Source of the DNA: Phoronis australis | Lineage: Eukaryota > Phoronida > Phoronidae | NCBI GenBank assembly: GCA_002633005.1 | Contig: NMRA01000087.1 | Span: 452,701 to 516,700 of the forward strand | Length of the DNA stretch: 64,000 nt | Direction: 5' to 3' | Shown: positions 11,699 through 23,442 of the stretch, piece after piece | Layout of the letters: each line of letters opens with the position of its first letter | Position numbering within the stretch: the first letter of the stretch is position 1 | Translations under genes and position numbers: made by a program | Notes under the pieces: generated by a model | What the model was told of the DNA's origin: nothing | Seen by the model: the letters and a program-made list of their open reading frames with translations, nothing else | Database searches by the model: none

Positions 11699-12052
11699 TA
11701 ATGTTTTCATTCTTATGAGACCGTGTCCTTAATCAAAGATATTTGTGATTTATTTTAGTCTTCGTAATACCGTTTCTTGGAGAACCAACGGTGGCCCGTT
11801 TCATGAAATATGACTTACTGTGCGAATAAAATTTTCAGACCAAAAATTGGTGAAGACCAAAAACCAGGCTAAGTTCAGACCGAAGACGAAACTTTGGAAA
11901 AGATCGTTTCATGAACACTAAGTCCGTATTTGGTCTTCGGTTTTCACAGACAGAAATTTAGTCGAGTTATGGCATAATTTATTTCATTGGGTGAGCATAC
12001 AAACTACGCTTTCGCTACCTGTTGCGAATTCATAAAAACTAACCGAGACAGA

Positions 12053-12209
12053 TAGTCGGTGGGCCAGAATTTGTAGGGCCTCTAGAAAATGGTTTTTGTG
12101 AGTACTTTTGGGGGGCAATTTTATTTTGGTGTTATTTAATTCATTTACTAGAGTGTTTTCAAAATCTAAAAAGTTCCCACGTTTAAAGTTGCACATTTTT
12201 GAGAAATTT
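12053..12209. repeat. Left terminal inverted repeat of the 7.9-kb element
   Basis: Begins TAGTCGGTGGGCCAGA, then GTGAGTACTTTTGGGGGGCA about 45 bp in, then AAAAAGTTCCCACG and TTGCACATTTTT. It ends at an assembly gap (12,211). Confidence 0.85.
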
Positions 12210-13050
12210 GNCACTTCTAGGCATATAGGACGAAATGCTTCGAGTAACTGACCTGTCACTGGCTGAAGGTGTTGTTGTCTTTCTAGAGCCAGGCATTATC
12301 GCTAATATTACGTAAGTAGGTCAATTAATGGCGGACAGGGCGCGGTTATTCCTTCTTCCTCAGGTGCTCTACACACATACTAAATATTCACTTCTGAAGT
12401 GAGTAGCACACAATTTGTCAGCCTCCACGAGGTCACAGTGTTTATCTCTCTCAACCACACCACAAATTTGATGAAAATACTTCACTTGTACAGTCAAAAG
12501 AATCAATTTTCGAGACACAATTCTCACCTTGATGCTTATTATGCGACACCTACTACACACTACTAATATGGTCCCATCAGTGTCATTGTATTGAACAATA
12601 ATACACTCAAATTACATAATTCACTATTGTGGATTAATTGTAAACAGTGAAATTTAAAAAATGCAAAGCGACACCTGGTGGCAGAAATGTGAACTAAGTC
12701 TCAATGTTACTAGAAGGTTATTCTGGCATTGTCTGGCAACAAAAATACCACAGAACACTTGAGAATGGACAAAATGTGTGCCTCAATGACTGAACCATTG
12801 ACTGATGGTGTAAAATGTAAAATTGTTTGCATAATATACCAGGAATATGTTATACAGAAACGATGTAGTTGAATGATCTCTGTGAATGTGCCCACAGAAT
12901 GTATGTATTTAGTAAGCAGTATGGGGCAAATTCATGACAATGATCAAGTAGGTATTTGCTTAGTTAAAAACTATACTAATAGCTCACACTTTTTAAGCAA
13001 AAAACTATAACGCAATTGGAGAACCCAGTAGTCTATGTACAGTAGATGTC

Positions 13051-16000
13051 TTATAATATGTCATCTTCATTGTCATCATCATAGTCCAAAGTAGTGCAGT
13101 CAGTGTTACCAGTGTTATTGCAGTTGTCACAACTGCACAATTCTGTGCAGTTTAGGCCAGCATTGCGGCATGAACACAGTTTCCCCACGCACATGTTTTT
13201 TCTGCACTTACAGCGTACATCATTTAGAACTGACGACGGAGCTTTGGGCATTGCCATCCATTTAAACTGCAGGGCTCCACCGTCAAGCAGCCAACCATGG
13301 CCGACTGGAGAGGGTGCATGCATGTATGAATGCAGAGCACGTCTGTACACTGCACACTGGTAATTGGCTCTCATACTATGGAAAGTCAAGCAGTCCTTGT
13401 TTGGAGGCAGGCTCGACTCTGCCACATGCTTCATTCGAAATATGTTGTAGCGGGCGGTGTTAACTGATTTGTCAGTTACACCATACAATTGGCAAACGAA
13501 TGGTTCAACACATTCCACAACATTTTCACCCATCTCAAATGACTGCCCAAGCTCTTCAAATATTTTTATGTACTGGGGACAGCCCAGCATAATTTTCAAA
13601 GGCTTCACCTTTCCCTTGCCCCTGAAGGCACTGACAGTGTCGCAGCCAGTGAACACATGCATTCCAAGCAGGGCTTTACATTTGCTCTGGCCAAGGTGAC
13701 GTGCGATTTCACTGAGGTTGACTGTCCGTGCGTTTGGACCCACTCCAATGGACATCAGTAGGTGGCATTCGATGTCAGCAGCATAGGCAATGCCGAGTAC
13801 CATGTCGTCGGTATCTGGGCTTCTAAGAACAACTTTGCTATGTGTCTGCGATGCATGTTTTGCATGCAACATCATCCTTGTGTCAGCCTGCTCGTGGTCA
13901 CATTGAAGTTCCTGCACTTCGTCCACTTTGTTGGTGTCATGATGCCTGTGGATTACGTGGCACTCANCAACTTTGCTATGTGTCTGCGATGCATGTTTTG
14001 CATGCAACATCATCCTTGTGTCAGCCTCCTCGTGGTCACATTGACGTTCCTGCACTTTGTCCACTTAGTTGGTGTCATGATGCCTGTGGATTACGTGGCA
14101 CTCACTCCCATGGGATACAAACAGCTTTACATTGCCAATGCAAGTAGCCGACTGCCACTGCTCAACCAAGAACTCGAGAAGAATTTCCTTGCTATTTCCA
14201 TTTGATAAGAACTTCTTGTATTGCTTCGGCATTTTCTTGTCAGGGCGAGTAATGCGCATTGTATACGCACCTGCTACACATCTCCTATTACGTTCACAGT
14301 TTTTAATGCTGACATCTTGGTACCTATCTGCCACAAAGTCTACCCGTTTACTGTTGTGCAGTGAAGCGATAGACATCAACCGCTGTAGACATTCGTGAGC
14401 AAAAGAACCAAAAGTATCAGCAGATACTTGCATGCTGTGCAGAAATGCCATTCCATCAACGATCAATGCACTCTCAACTGTAGGTACCTCATCACAACCA
14501 CTGCTCAGTTCCTCAATAGCGTGCATCAGTTTGGCTTTGTCGGTTTTAACATTGTAGCCCTCGTAAGTAGTAATAGAGCTAGGTACTGCACTCAGACTGT
14601 AAGACAGAAGTTCCTTGACATCTACATCCCGGGTCTTTCCCACTATCAATAACCGCCCAAACAATTCTGAGCTTGTTTTCAGAGACATACTCTCAGATTT
14701 TTGCTTTGTCACTGTTTTACGCGTGTGGTTTGCTGCAAAAGTTTTCAGCTTCATTTGTTTAATTGGCTTGTGAAAATCAACATCTCCACCATTTAACAGT
14801 CTCTCGTTACAAAAAGCTTCAGCGGCAGCAGATCCCAAATCATATGCATGTTCAAGGTCAAACCTTATACTCGGTGTNCGCACCTGCTACACATCTCCTA
14901 TTACGTTCACAGTTTTTAATGCTGACATCTTGGTACCTATCTGCCACAAAGTCTACCCGTTTACTGTTGTGCAGTGAAGCGATAGACATCAATCGCTGTA
15001 GACATTCGTGAGCAAACGAACCAAAAGTATCAGCATGCTGTGCAGAAATGCCATTCCATCAACGATCAATGCACTCTCAACTGTAGGTACCTCATCACAA
15101 CCACTGGTCAGTTCCTCAATAGCGTGCATCAGTTTGGCTTTGTCGGTTTTAACATTGTAGCCCTCGTAAGTAGCAATAGAGCTAGGTACTGCACTCAGAA
15201 TGTAAGACAGAAGCTCCTTGACATCTACATCCCGGGTCTTTCCCACTATCAATAACCGCCCAAACAACTCTGAGCTTGTTTTCAGAGACATACTCTCAGA
15301 TTTTTGCTTTGTCACTGTTTTACGCGTGTGGTTTGCTGCAAAAGTTTTCAGCTTCATTTATTTAATTGGCTTGTGAAAATCAACATCTCCACCATTTAAC
15401 AGTATCTCGTTACAAAAAGCTTCAGCGGCAGCAGATCCCAAATCATATGCATGTTCAAGGTCAAACCTTATACTCGGTGTACCAGTTGACGAGACATCTT
15501 CTGCAACAATACCTGAGGACACATTAATCAAATCATCTCCCTCATATGTAAAGGGGTCCACAAGTGATTGTATTACAGCTTGAATAGAATCAATCGAAGC
15601 TTCATCCTTGGTGATTGCTGAAGCATCAAGGTCTTTACAGACTTGAGCAGAGGACACTCGACCAGACATATCTTTACATGCAACAGATATGGCAACCCTG
15701 TCATGGTGCGATAGAATCCATCTGTTGACAGCACCTTTAAAAAATACATAAATACATGAGATTTGTGTTTGNAACAGATATGGCAGCCCTGTCATGGTGC
15801 GATAGAATCCATCTGTTGACAGCACCTTTAAAAAATACATAAATACATGTGATTTGTGTTTGAAGTAACTTTCTACCTTCACTGCAATTTCAAATCAACT
15901 TACTTAGCATTTCATGTTTTTATCACAATAATACACAAACTAAAACTGATACACGCAAACGTTGTGGGTAAAGGAAAGTTATGGTTTTCAAAAAAGCATA

Positions 16001-19000
16001 CTTTCAATCAGTCATTTTTCATTTAAATCTCACATAGTACTCCATTTAATTAATTTCGGCAGACATCCAATTGCTTGTAGTTAATTTAAGAAAACTTTAA
16101 AATCATATTTAAACATTGCCACACTACTGGTATTAATTTTCACCTGTTTAGAGGCACTAGTAGTTTTTAATGCCTTTTAGCAATAATCAAATACCTTTGT
16201 TTAAAGTGAACCCAGTCATTCCTCCTTTAGTTTTCGAATCTCTGTTAATGGTCTGTTCAATTAGCTGGTCAAAAGCAATGGCACAGAATCCATAGTTTGT
16301 GTGTTGTTGGACGCTGAATACCTTGTAGACAAGTTCACTGTTGACGTCGGGATGGGTCGCTGGCAAAGAGGACATCTCAGCTAGGTATACAGGCAGGTAT
16401 CTTGCATAGTTAACTCGATCATAGGCAAAGTACCAAGGCAGCATTGCATGCAGTACTGCTAAATGTAGTCCCCAAATACCCTCTCGTGTGGCTCGTATGA
16501 CCTGCAGCAACAATCCCACCATGTCCAGATACGATGACCAAAAGTCAAATGTGGGACTGTTCTGTCGTTTATGCAACACATACTCTGAATAGTGACTTAG
16601 GACAGTCAATACATGATCTTCCTCCAGCAAACCAAGAAATGCTGGTGATGCACCTACAGAGTTAAGCTGGCCTGCGACTGCAAATACTTCTTCTCGTCCC
16701 TCCTCAGTCAGATAACTGGCAAAAGACTTCCATCTGAGCCGCTGTAAAGCCTAAAAGAAAAAAACAAGTTACCGCATTCTGTTAAAACGTCCTTTTGTTT
16801 AGAAGTAATTGATTTATGCCACATATTCAATGTATACAAGCAATCTAAGAGCAAGTTATCGCTGTTCAACAAAATGTTAAAACGCTTAGCTTACTGCACC
16901 TGTGATAAAATCTGTGTGCCAAATCACAAAACTTAATTCAATTAGTTGACGCTTTCTTAATTAATGGAAATCTACAAACCTCAAACAAGAGCTTGTGTGC
17001 CAACATGCATCTGTTATAGTTGTGGCCAGACATCACCCCATTCATGGATCCAGGTGCAACCACTTCAGCTTCAATCCAAATGTCTTCTAGACCAGAGTAC
17101 TCAAATCGTTTCGCGATGATAGCCAGAAATGACATGGCAGTGTGAAAGTCACCCAAGCGAATCACAAGTTTCTTTTGAAAGATTGGGTTTTGCCACCTGA
17201 TGCGTTGAGCTTTAGCATTTATGGCCTAGTCAAACACTACAACAAGGCTATCAAGCTTCAGCTCATCGGCTATAGCAACACTTCTCAATAGAATGGTATA
17301 CACTNTGAAAGTCACCCAAGCGAATCACAAGTTTCTTTTGAAAGATTGGGTTTTGCCACCTGATGCGTTGAGCTTTAGCATACATGTATATGGCCTGGTC
17401 AAACACTACAACAAGGCTATCAAGCTTCAGCTCATCGGCTATAGCAACACTTCTCAATAGAATGGTATACACTGTAGACATTTCAGTGGGACTAGCATCA
17501 ATAACAGGCAAATAGCCAACTTTGGACACATCATGTATGTCAACAGATTTAATTAGTCTGTTGAACCCAGCCCAGCCAGGTAGCTTTTCACCTACTACCT
17601 CAGGTAGCTTTGACAGGCAAAATGCAGTCTCTGTCAAATTCTGGTGTGCAGTCACTGATGGAATAAACGTAAGTGCATCACTACGGGGAGAACCACTTTT
17701 TTCTCTACTCGAGTAATCTTCAATCATCTTTGGGGGAAGGTTGCAAGTTCTTTTTTTCGACTTCTTTACAAAAACTCCTTGTCTTTCGGATGGAGCTATT
17801 TCCTGGTGTTCCTGCTGTNGTCAGACTGAAAGTCTTTGGCAGTAGGTGGCCAAACAGTAACACCTTCACAATCTTTTACATAATTTCTTAAAATAAGTGC
17901 AGACCTGTACGACTCACGCCGGATGTCTGGAGATGAGTCCACAACTTTGACGTCGTGCACACTTTCGTCACCACTGCTGCTACCCTCGGATTCATAATAA
18001 TCGGCAAGTGAATCATTAAACGCTAGCACCAGTTCACTTTCATACCTTTTACTAGGTCGTACAAACTGCAGCTGTGGGTACAGTTTCAACAGACGTTTTT
18101 TAAGATTTCCTGTCCAAATACTTTCACGCACTCCAGCTTTCTCAAGCATAGCTTCAAATTCTCGCTTAAGTTTGGTAAGGCGGATGACTTCCCCATGTGT
18201 CAGAAGCTTCATTTCAATAAAATCCACACAAAACTGTTTGAAAACTTCACAGAAAAGTGGGGATTCTCCACTTGTCTGGTCTTTCACGATCTTTGTCAGG
18301 GTTCTCGTTAACTTTTTGTAACAGGATCTATGATATTTAGCTTCCAAAGCCACAAGGTCTTTATCTTTAAATATAAAGTGCAGATTCATGTCCCCAGACT
18401 GCGCTGCTGCTTGCGATGCAAGTCCATCTGAAAAACGTGAACTATTAACACTAATTTAACATTTAAAGTATTTTCATGCTCCTAACTATGTTAATGTATA
18501 GCAGGAACTAAACGACAGTGCTATTTGAATATCGTCTTCACTAATTGAAGTGCAGTTTTATTCGTTGACAACTTGTAGATGTGAAAACAAATAGTTGGCC
18601 TTTGCACTAATGACAAACCTTGTGGCTCATATAGCCTGCATCATGCGTCACGATATTTACTGGACACCGCTTAGTGACTTAAAAGTAGATCATTTTTGAC
18701 ACAAAACTCATTCTTAAAAACATTTTGCAATTTTCAACATAATTCGTATTCACATCATCCCCGTATGTGATGTTTTGATCTAAATTTACCAAGTAATCCC
18801 AAAGATAATGAATTAGAATGTAAGTTCCACTTTAATATTGTGTTGATCTGCAAATTTTTCAGTTGGGCTGACTAAACCTTGATCAACCACCAGCCTAACA
18901 TGTTTGCACGCCGTCTGATCTGTCGCCTAAAAATGTTCATTTCAACAATTAAACCTTTCCAAAAATGGGCACGAGTTTTCCAGATTAAAGAAGCAATCTT

Positions 19001-19710
19001 CATAATTAATTGCCAAATCCAGTTAGCATTTTGAACAAGCAATGGTCAATACTTGTAACATAGGGAAATCTAAAACACAAACCTGGTGATAATAGTGAAC
19101 ACACTAGAACACAAAAAATAAAATGTATTTTACAAAATTACATACCTGTTATATACTCAAAGCTAGAAAGGTGTTCTTTCCTTCTCTTTCTAGAAATGCT
19201 GTCTACAACATATTTTTCTTGTTGTCAAATAACACACTCGGCTGGCAGAATGTATGAACTTCTGGTGGTTGGTTTTTGTAGTTCCGATTTGGAAAGTCTC
19301 ATTGATTTCCTTGGTTTTTCAGGGTTAACGTCTGTGACACTTTTATCTTCTTCATTTTTAGCACAACTGTTGGTTTCCAGAAACTTCGCTGTGCGCTTCT
19401 TAGCGCGGTCAATTTTTGTCCTGTCTGTTATCCTTCTATAGCAAGATATATGATATTTCAATGGAGTAAAGCTCCTGTTTTCTTGCATAAATTTCTGACA
19501 CACTTCCTTTTCTTTGCCGTCTAAACTGGTCCATTGAGCTGCACATTCTTTTAACTTTTCCCAAGATGCTTTTGTAAACTTATTCAGCTTCTGATATTCA
19601 CAATTTATTGTCATTTCACAAACGTGAATAATGCAGGCATCTCCCGCCGTGGGAGCTGCCACATTGAAGTCATTCAGCACAACAACACAATCTGGCTCTG
19701 TGATTGGTCA
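13051..19710 (-). CDS. Element protein: YHxSCY motifs, FEN/XPG-like nuclease region, C-terminal CXC domain
   Basis: Exons by splice sites: 1, about 19,146-19,710; 2, 16,980-18,427; 3, 16,195-16,750; 4, 13,051-15,825. Assembly duplications interrupt exons 2 and 4, and an earlier exon holding the start ATG may exist. Estimated length is about 1,400 residues. N-terminal half: two KYHxSCY motifs (LKYHISCYRRITDR; AKYHRSCYKKLTR), then an alpha-rich region with RLGDFHTAMSFL. Exon 4 carries acidic motifs in FEN/XPG order: IVDGMAFLHSM; VDFVADRYQD; CDHEQADTRMM; RSPDTDDMVLGI; FTGCDTVSAFRGKGK. These resemble the metal-binding Asp/Glu set and the GCDY..I.GIG turn of flap nucleases. The C-terminus has CKCRKNMCVGKLCSC and CTELCSCDNC, a tesmin/TSO1-type Cys-rich DNA-binding motif. 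Nuclease activity is inferred. Exon 1 has an in-frame TGA (19,225-19,227) where Cys is expected. Confidence 0.7.
13830..14104. repeat. Direct duplication flanking assembly gap at 13,967
   Basis: 13,830-13,966 and 13,968-14,104 (137 bp each) are nearly identical and meet at a single n. It encodes the same ...HEQADTRMM... segment twice. Probably overlapping contig ends, alleles or element copies, not a real tandem duplication. Confidence 0.85.
14266..15480. repeat. Direct duplication flanking assembly gap at 14,878
   Basis: 14,266-14,877 and 14,879-15,480 are near-identical. The right copy lacks 10 bp near 15,034 (frameshift) and has a TAA at 15,358-15,360 where the left copy has a Gln codon, so the two came from different alleles or different element copies. 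Confidence 0.85.
15682..15862. repeat. Direct duplication flanking assembly gap at 15,772
   Basis: 15,682-15,771 and 15,773-15,862 (90 bp) match closely. The duplicated segment includes the exon 4 acceptor of the element gene. Confidence 0.85.
17143..17473. repeat. Direct duplication flanking assembly gap at 17,305
   Basis: 17,143-17,304 and 17,306-17,473. The left copy has a 6-bp deletion and a TAG (17,226-17,228) in place of the Gln of the FDQA motif present in the right copy. Confidence 0.85.
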
Positions 19711-19755
19711 AATTGAACGAGAAGCTCTACCTGGTGGCAAAAATGTGTAGAATAT

Positions 19756-19919
19756 TTCTTGCAACAAAAACGCTTTTTTTAAAAAAATGTGCAACTGTAG
19801 ACGTGGGAACTTTTTGGAATTTGATTTATTGGTATATTATCTAGCCATACAGAAAAAACCAGGTTGCCCCCCGAAAGTACTCACAAGGATGAACGCTACG
19901 AGATCTGGCCCACCGACTA
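19756..19919. repeat. Right terminal inverted repeat of the 7.9-kb element
   Basis: Its reverse complement begins TAGTCGGTGGGCCAGA and carries GTGAGTACTTTCGGGGGGCA, AAAAAGTTCCCACG and TTGCACATTTTT in the same order as the left end, with diverged sequence between the blocks. Confidence 0.85.
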
Positions 19920-19922
19920 AGA

Positions 19923-22043
19923 GTGATATATGGTTTCAATAATCATGTTAGTCTTGAAACGTGAAGGTTTTTTACATTTTGAACATGACTGGGATCTCGC
20001 TTGCATGAGAAGACACTGATATGGCTGGAAACATTTCAATGTGCAGGAAAGGCACACTGCATTGTCGCCACGAGTCTGCACCGCCTTGTCGGTTCTCTAA
20101 TTGAGAGCAGACGATCTTCAATTTTCCAGTGTTTAAGGACATGATATTGCAAAAATAGCAACGGAATTTGTTCCCCATGATCAACAGTTGACAATGACGA
20201 TGATCGTAAATATCTGCGTACTTCGTACCAGGCCTATTTTCTGTCTTAGCTTAGATCGATTTTGATATTAATTTTGGTTTTAAGAAATTTCTTGAAACGG
20301 GTCAAAGTCACTTTGATCTTAAGTCAGCCTGATTTCGGTCTAAGTTAATACAAAAAAACTGTCATGAAACGATTTAGGTCTCATTGGTGAAGCTGTGTTT
20401 CACTTAGCTCAATCTTAGTATTCTTTCGTGTGTTGATGCTGTGTGTTAATAAATAAAAAATGATATAAAACAACAGTGCCTTTTTCAATGCCAATCAAAC
20501 TACGAATAATTCTCATGTCAGCAGATTTCCTTCGCCTTAAACATCTTTATTGTTTTGTGTTGTATTTTCAGGTTTGAAGTGGCCCACAGGTCTTGTCGCT
20601 TTTTTGAATGTTAATTTGGTTTTATTTATAGTCAAGATTACAGCTAACGTCACTACCCTGCACTGCCTGTTGACACGTGTTGATAAATGATATAAATCAA
20701 TGGTGTCTTTTCTCAATGCCAATCAAACCACACCAATAAATCTCCCAGATATCCGTTTTATTTGAAGGTTTCGCCTTTTTTCTGTCAACTACTATAAATT
20801 AATCATTCATTTGACACGAATTGTTTACACTAACACCATTGAAAACAAAGGAATTGCGACAATATGCTATTTTCTTCACGTGCTTATCACTGGGGGCCAT
20901 GTTTTTCCGGCACCTGAAAAGGTGCTTTAAAGTGTCCCTACAATGGATTTTTGCAACTTGTGAGGTTTAAGACCGTGTATGATATTTTTTTACACACAAC
21001 TGAACTAAACAGGCACTTATCAAGTTGGGGAAAATTGAGGAATTTTGAACTTTATAGAAAAGTTGATGATTTTTTGGTTTCCCGCAGTTTGGAAGACGTT
21101 AATAAATTGACAGTATAAATGCAATGACCGATAGCAGTAATTTTGTACGTTACGAAGATTTGGAGAGCGAGCTTGATGAGTATTATGAAGACAAGTATAG
21201 AGATGCGGGTGAAGACGACACACAGGTCTTAGGTGAAACGGGTAATGAGTTAGACCTCTCCATATCGACAGACTTTGCGTGTTTCAGGCCGTACGGACTC
21301 GACCCTCCCGCACTGGCGTCTTCGGCGAGTGAAGCCGACTCGAATCCTGCTCAGTTTGCGTACAATCCTGATTTCAGAGTGGAAATAATAACCTGTCATT
21401 GAATCACGATTTCATTTTCTAACATTTTTGGTGTCGAGTAATACATGTATGTGTATCGATCTGTAAATCTAACCGAAGTTTCTACCCTGACCGTCAGAGG
21501 TCACTCGCGAAGGAGCGGACACTGATTTTTCGTTTGTCAGAAACGACCATATCTAATTAAGGTGATGCTAACGGGATTTTATTTCTGGTAAATGACACTC
21601 GCTTTTGTCTTATCTGATGCAAAATTATGAAAGTTTTGCACCGTTGTAATTCGTCGAATATTTCAATCCAGTGTCCGATTCCAGCCTCTGTGCCGGCTGT
21701 GGTCGTGACCACAACCTACATTTACTTGCGTGGCATGTACATCCCATTTTTTACTATTGGGCATTGACGTACTTTTATGTGGATATCATGCATTCCCACA
21801 AAATATTGAACAGCAATAGACTGGTTGCAATCACATTTCAATATGTGCCCTTCAACTGATCGCTTGCTGCATCGTGTACTGCCATGCCCGTGTCTGACGC
21901 GCAGACCTGTGCCATTTCTGGGCGATCATTGGGTCTTTTAGAAGGGCAAAAAAGTGGAATATTGTCGGTCCGATTGCTATCACTGCATCCTCCATAAAAA
22001 ATAACAAAATATTTTGCGGTGTGTAAGCTTACGAAATTCTTAC
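19923..22043. other. Intronic DNA between the transposon and the LDLa exons
   Basis: AT-rich. Apart from the acidic plus-strand ORF listed at 21,124-21,402, no gene was recognised. 20,380-20,390 ('catgaaacga' followed by 'ttaggtct') and 11,800-11,930 share short motifs with 'tttcatgaa', possibly an older repeat split by the transposon, but the match is too weak to call. Confidence 0.35.
21124..21402 (+). CDS. Acidic 92-residue ORF, unrecognised
   Basis: Starts MTDSSNFVRYEDLESELDEY, is strongly acidic, then has FRPYGLDPPALASSASEADS and ends at TGA. Composition and sense-codon use look coding-like, and a PY-x(2)-[ED]P motif followed by Ser/Asp-rich residues is common upstream of P2X7-like zinc modules in invertebrate proteins. 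No such module was seen in the next kilobase. It could be a small intronic gene, an exon of one, or chance. Confidence 0.3.
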   Translation: MTDSSNFVRYEDLESELDEYYEDKYRDAGEDDTQVLGETGNELDLSISTDFACFRPYGLDPPALASSASEADSNPAQFAYNPDFRVEIITCH

Positions 22044-22154
22044 CACAGTTCGTTTCGTCCGCCATATCAAAAGGACAGTCAGTAAACCCATCGCAGGCAC
22101 GGTGTTTGGCAATGCAAATTCCTGATCCGCACTGAAATTCGTCATTTTTACATT
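22044..22154 (-). CDS. LDL-receptor class A exon
   Basis: 111 bp, phase 1-1, acceptor ...tttgtttcag, donor GTAAGA. Reads ECKNDEFQCGSGICIAKHR, then ACDGFTDCPFDMADE and a final Cys. Six cysteines and the acidic calcium site are present. Third of three consecutive LDLa exons. Confidence 0.93.
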
Positions 22155-22329
22155 CTGAAACAAATAAATGGTAAAATTACAATGGATGACGTGAAATTCA
22201 TAATAGAGAGTCATTTTGACGTCGCTCGACTTGTGTTGTCTCATAACTACATTAAGCACACATCGAAAAGAGGAAGTTGCAGTCGCGATCTTCATTAACG
22301 ATTGTAAACTTCTTCAAAATGACACCTAC

Positions 22330-22440
22330 CGCATGATGTCTCGTCGGAGTGGTCAAGGCACTCGACAATTCCGTTGCATTCTGACTTTGATGGAACGCAG
22401 ACGCCTGCTGTGTTGCATCTGAACTGGTCTTCACGACACG
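22330..22440 (-). CDS. LDL-receptor class A exon
   Basis: 111 bp, phase 1-1, acceptor ...gaaatccacag, donor GTAGGT. Reads ACREDQFRCNTAGVC, then ECNGIVECLDHSDETSC. All six cysteines are present. The usual CDG is CNG here and the acidic cluster is retained, so calcium binding is likely but slightly altered. Confidence 0.92.
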
Positions 22441-22656
22441 CTGTGGATTTCAAGCAGAACACGACTTGGTATAATCTGGATAATTTATCTTCTAGGTTTT
22501 CACAAAAGTCATATCATTTCAGTCCTGCTCACTTTCATTTTCTTGCTACAAATAATTAAAGTTTAAACTCAGTTGTAGAAAGCAGTTTTCCCGCATTAAC
22601 CTCTCAGATGATTAAAGTACTGCGGTCCCGCCAACATTACTCGCGGCTTTTCAGAT

Positions 22657-22747
22657 TTTCAATGGCTGCACTTGATTGACTTTGCTGGTTCCATCAATGC
22701 TTTTGATCCGGCGAAACCAGTTAAGCCAAGCAAGTGCAGTCATTGAA
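22657..22747. repeat. Short foldback element (family A)
   Basis: Arms 22,657-22,695 and 22,706-22,747 are inverted copies built on 'ctgcacttgattgactt' and 'ctggttcc'. It looks like a deletion derivative of the element at 23,443-23,612. Confidence 0.65.
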
Positions 22748-22942
22748 GCTCTGGTTACTCTTCAGGAGACTCGACATAACCTTGCAACTTAAAACCTTTA
22801 TAAATTATTCAAAACTCGTTTTCGCACAGTGCCAATCTAAAATTATACCCTTGACATTAGTTAGACAATTTTGGTTTGTACTGGGGGGCAGTTTTGTTGG
22901 GCTGTCAGAATGGATAAGTTGCTGATTTGGAGATGGTCTTAC

Positions 22943-23059
22943 CACAGTTCCTCGGTTCGTCACTTCCGTCCTGGCAATGTTTTCGCCCGTCGCACCAGAC
23001 ATCTGCAGGGGTCACCTCGAATTCTATACATTGCCCGTCGGCGCATTGGTTTACGCAAG
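22943..23059 (-). CDS. LDL-receptor class A exon
   Basis: 117 bp, phase 1-1, acceptor ...cacattttggtag, donor GTAAGA. Reads ACVNQCADGQCIEF, then DVWCDGRKHCQDGSDE and a final Cys. Six cysteines. The Asp before Cys5 is His, so one usual calcium ligand is changed. Confidence 0.93.
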
Positions 23060-23442
23060 CTACCAAAATGTGAAGAACAGAACTATCTTCCAATACATGG
23101 CTCGACACTAACGGACCTGACGTCGCCGACAAAAGGCGTGCGTTTCGCAGGCGCGAGAACCTCGCCAGAACGCTAAACAACACAAGGCGCAGTACGGTAT
23201 CACCATTACAACCGATCACTTGACCACACGACCCTCTTTCGGAAGATTCTTGCGTCTACGAAACACGGCCAAGGCAATTTTCGTTGTTGGGCAGTATATA
23301 ACTCGTCAAACTGGATTGTTCAGATCGTTTTTGCGCATCAGAATTTGGAGTTGTTATCTTTGCACACCCTCACAGATGATCTGACCCGATTAATGAACCG
23401 CATGGAAAAACATTCGACACAAAAATGTACATTGCATTGTTT

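Larger units (their letters stand above)
12053..19919 (-). mobile_element. 7.9-kb TIR transposon encoding a FEN/XPG-like nuclease plus CXC domain protein
   Basis: The left end starts TAGTCGGTGGGCCAGA at 12,053. The right end is its reverse complement, finishing at 19,919. Candidate 3-bp target duplication AGA is flush on both sides (12,050-12,052; 19,920-19,922). The inverted ends share further blocks in the same order: GTGAGTACTTT, GGGGGGCAA, AAAAAGTTCCCACG and TTGCACATTTTT, covering about 160 bp. A single minus-strand five-exon gene fills the interior. An internally deleted relative lies at 39,654-42,597. Six single-n assembly gaps fall inside, four with flanking duplications. I do not know a named superfamily with this combination of ends and protein. 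The copy shown has inactivating changes. Confidence 0.8.

Noticed and set aside
13762-14205. Plus-strand ORFs of 100-147 residues over 13.1-15.3 kb
   Set aside because: Antisense shadows of the transposon gene; they span the assembly gap and duplicate with it.
13830-15862. Real tandem exon duplication within the element gene
   Set aside because: Every repeat boundary coincides with a single n gap, so assembly of overlapping or allelic ends is the simpler explanation.
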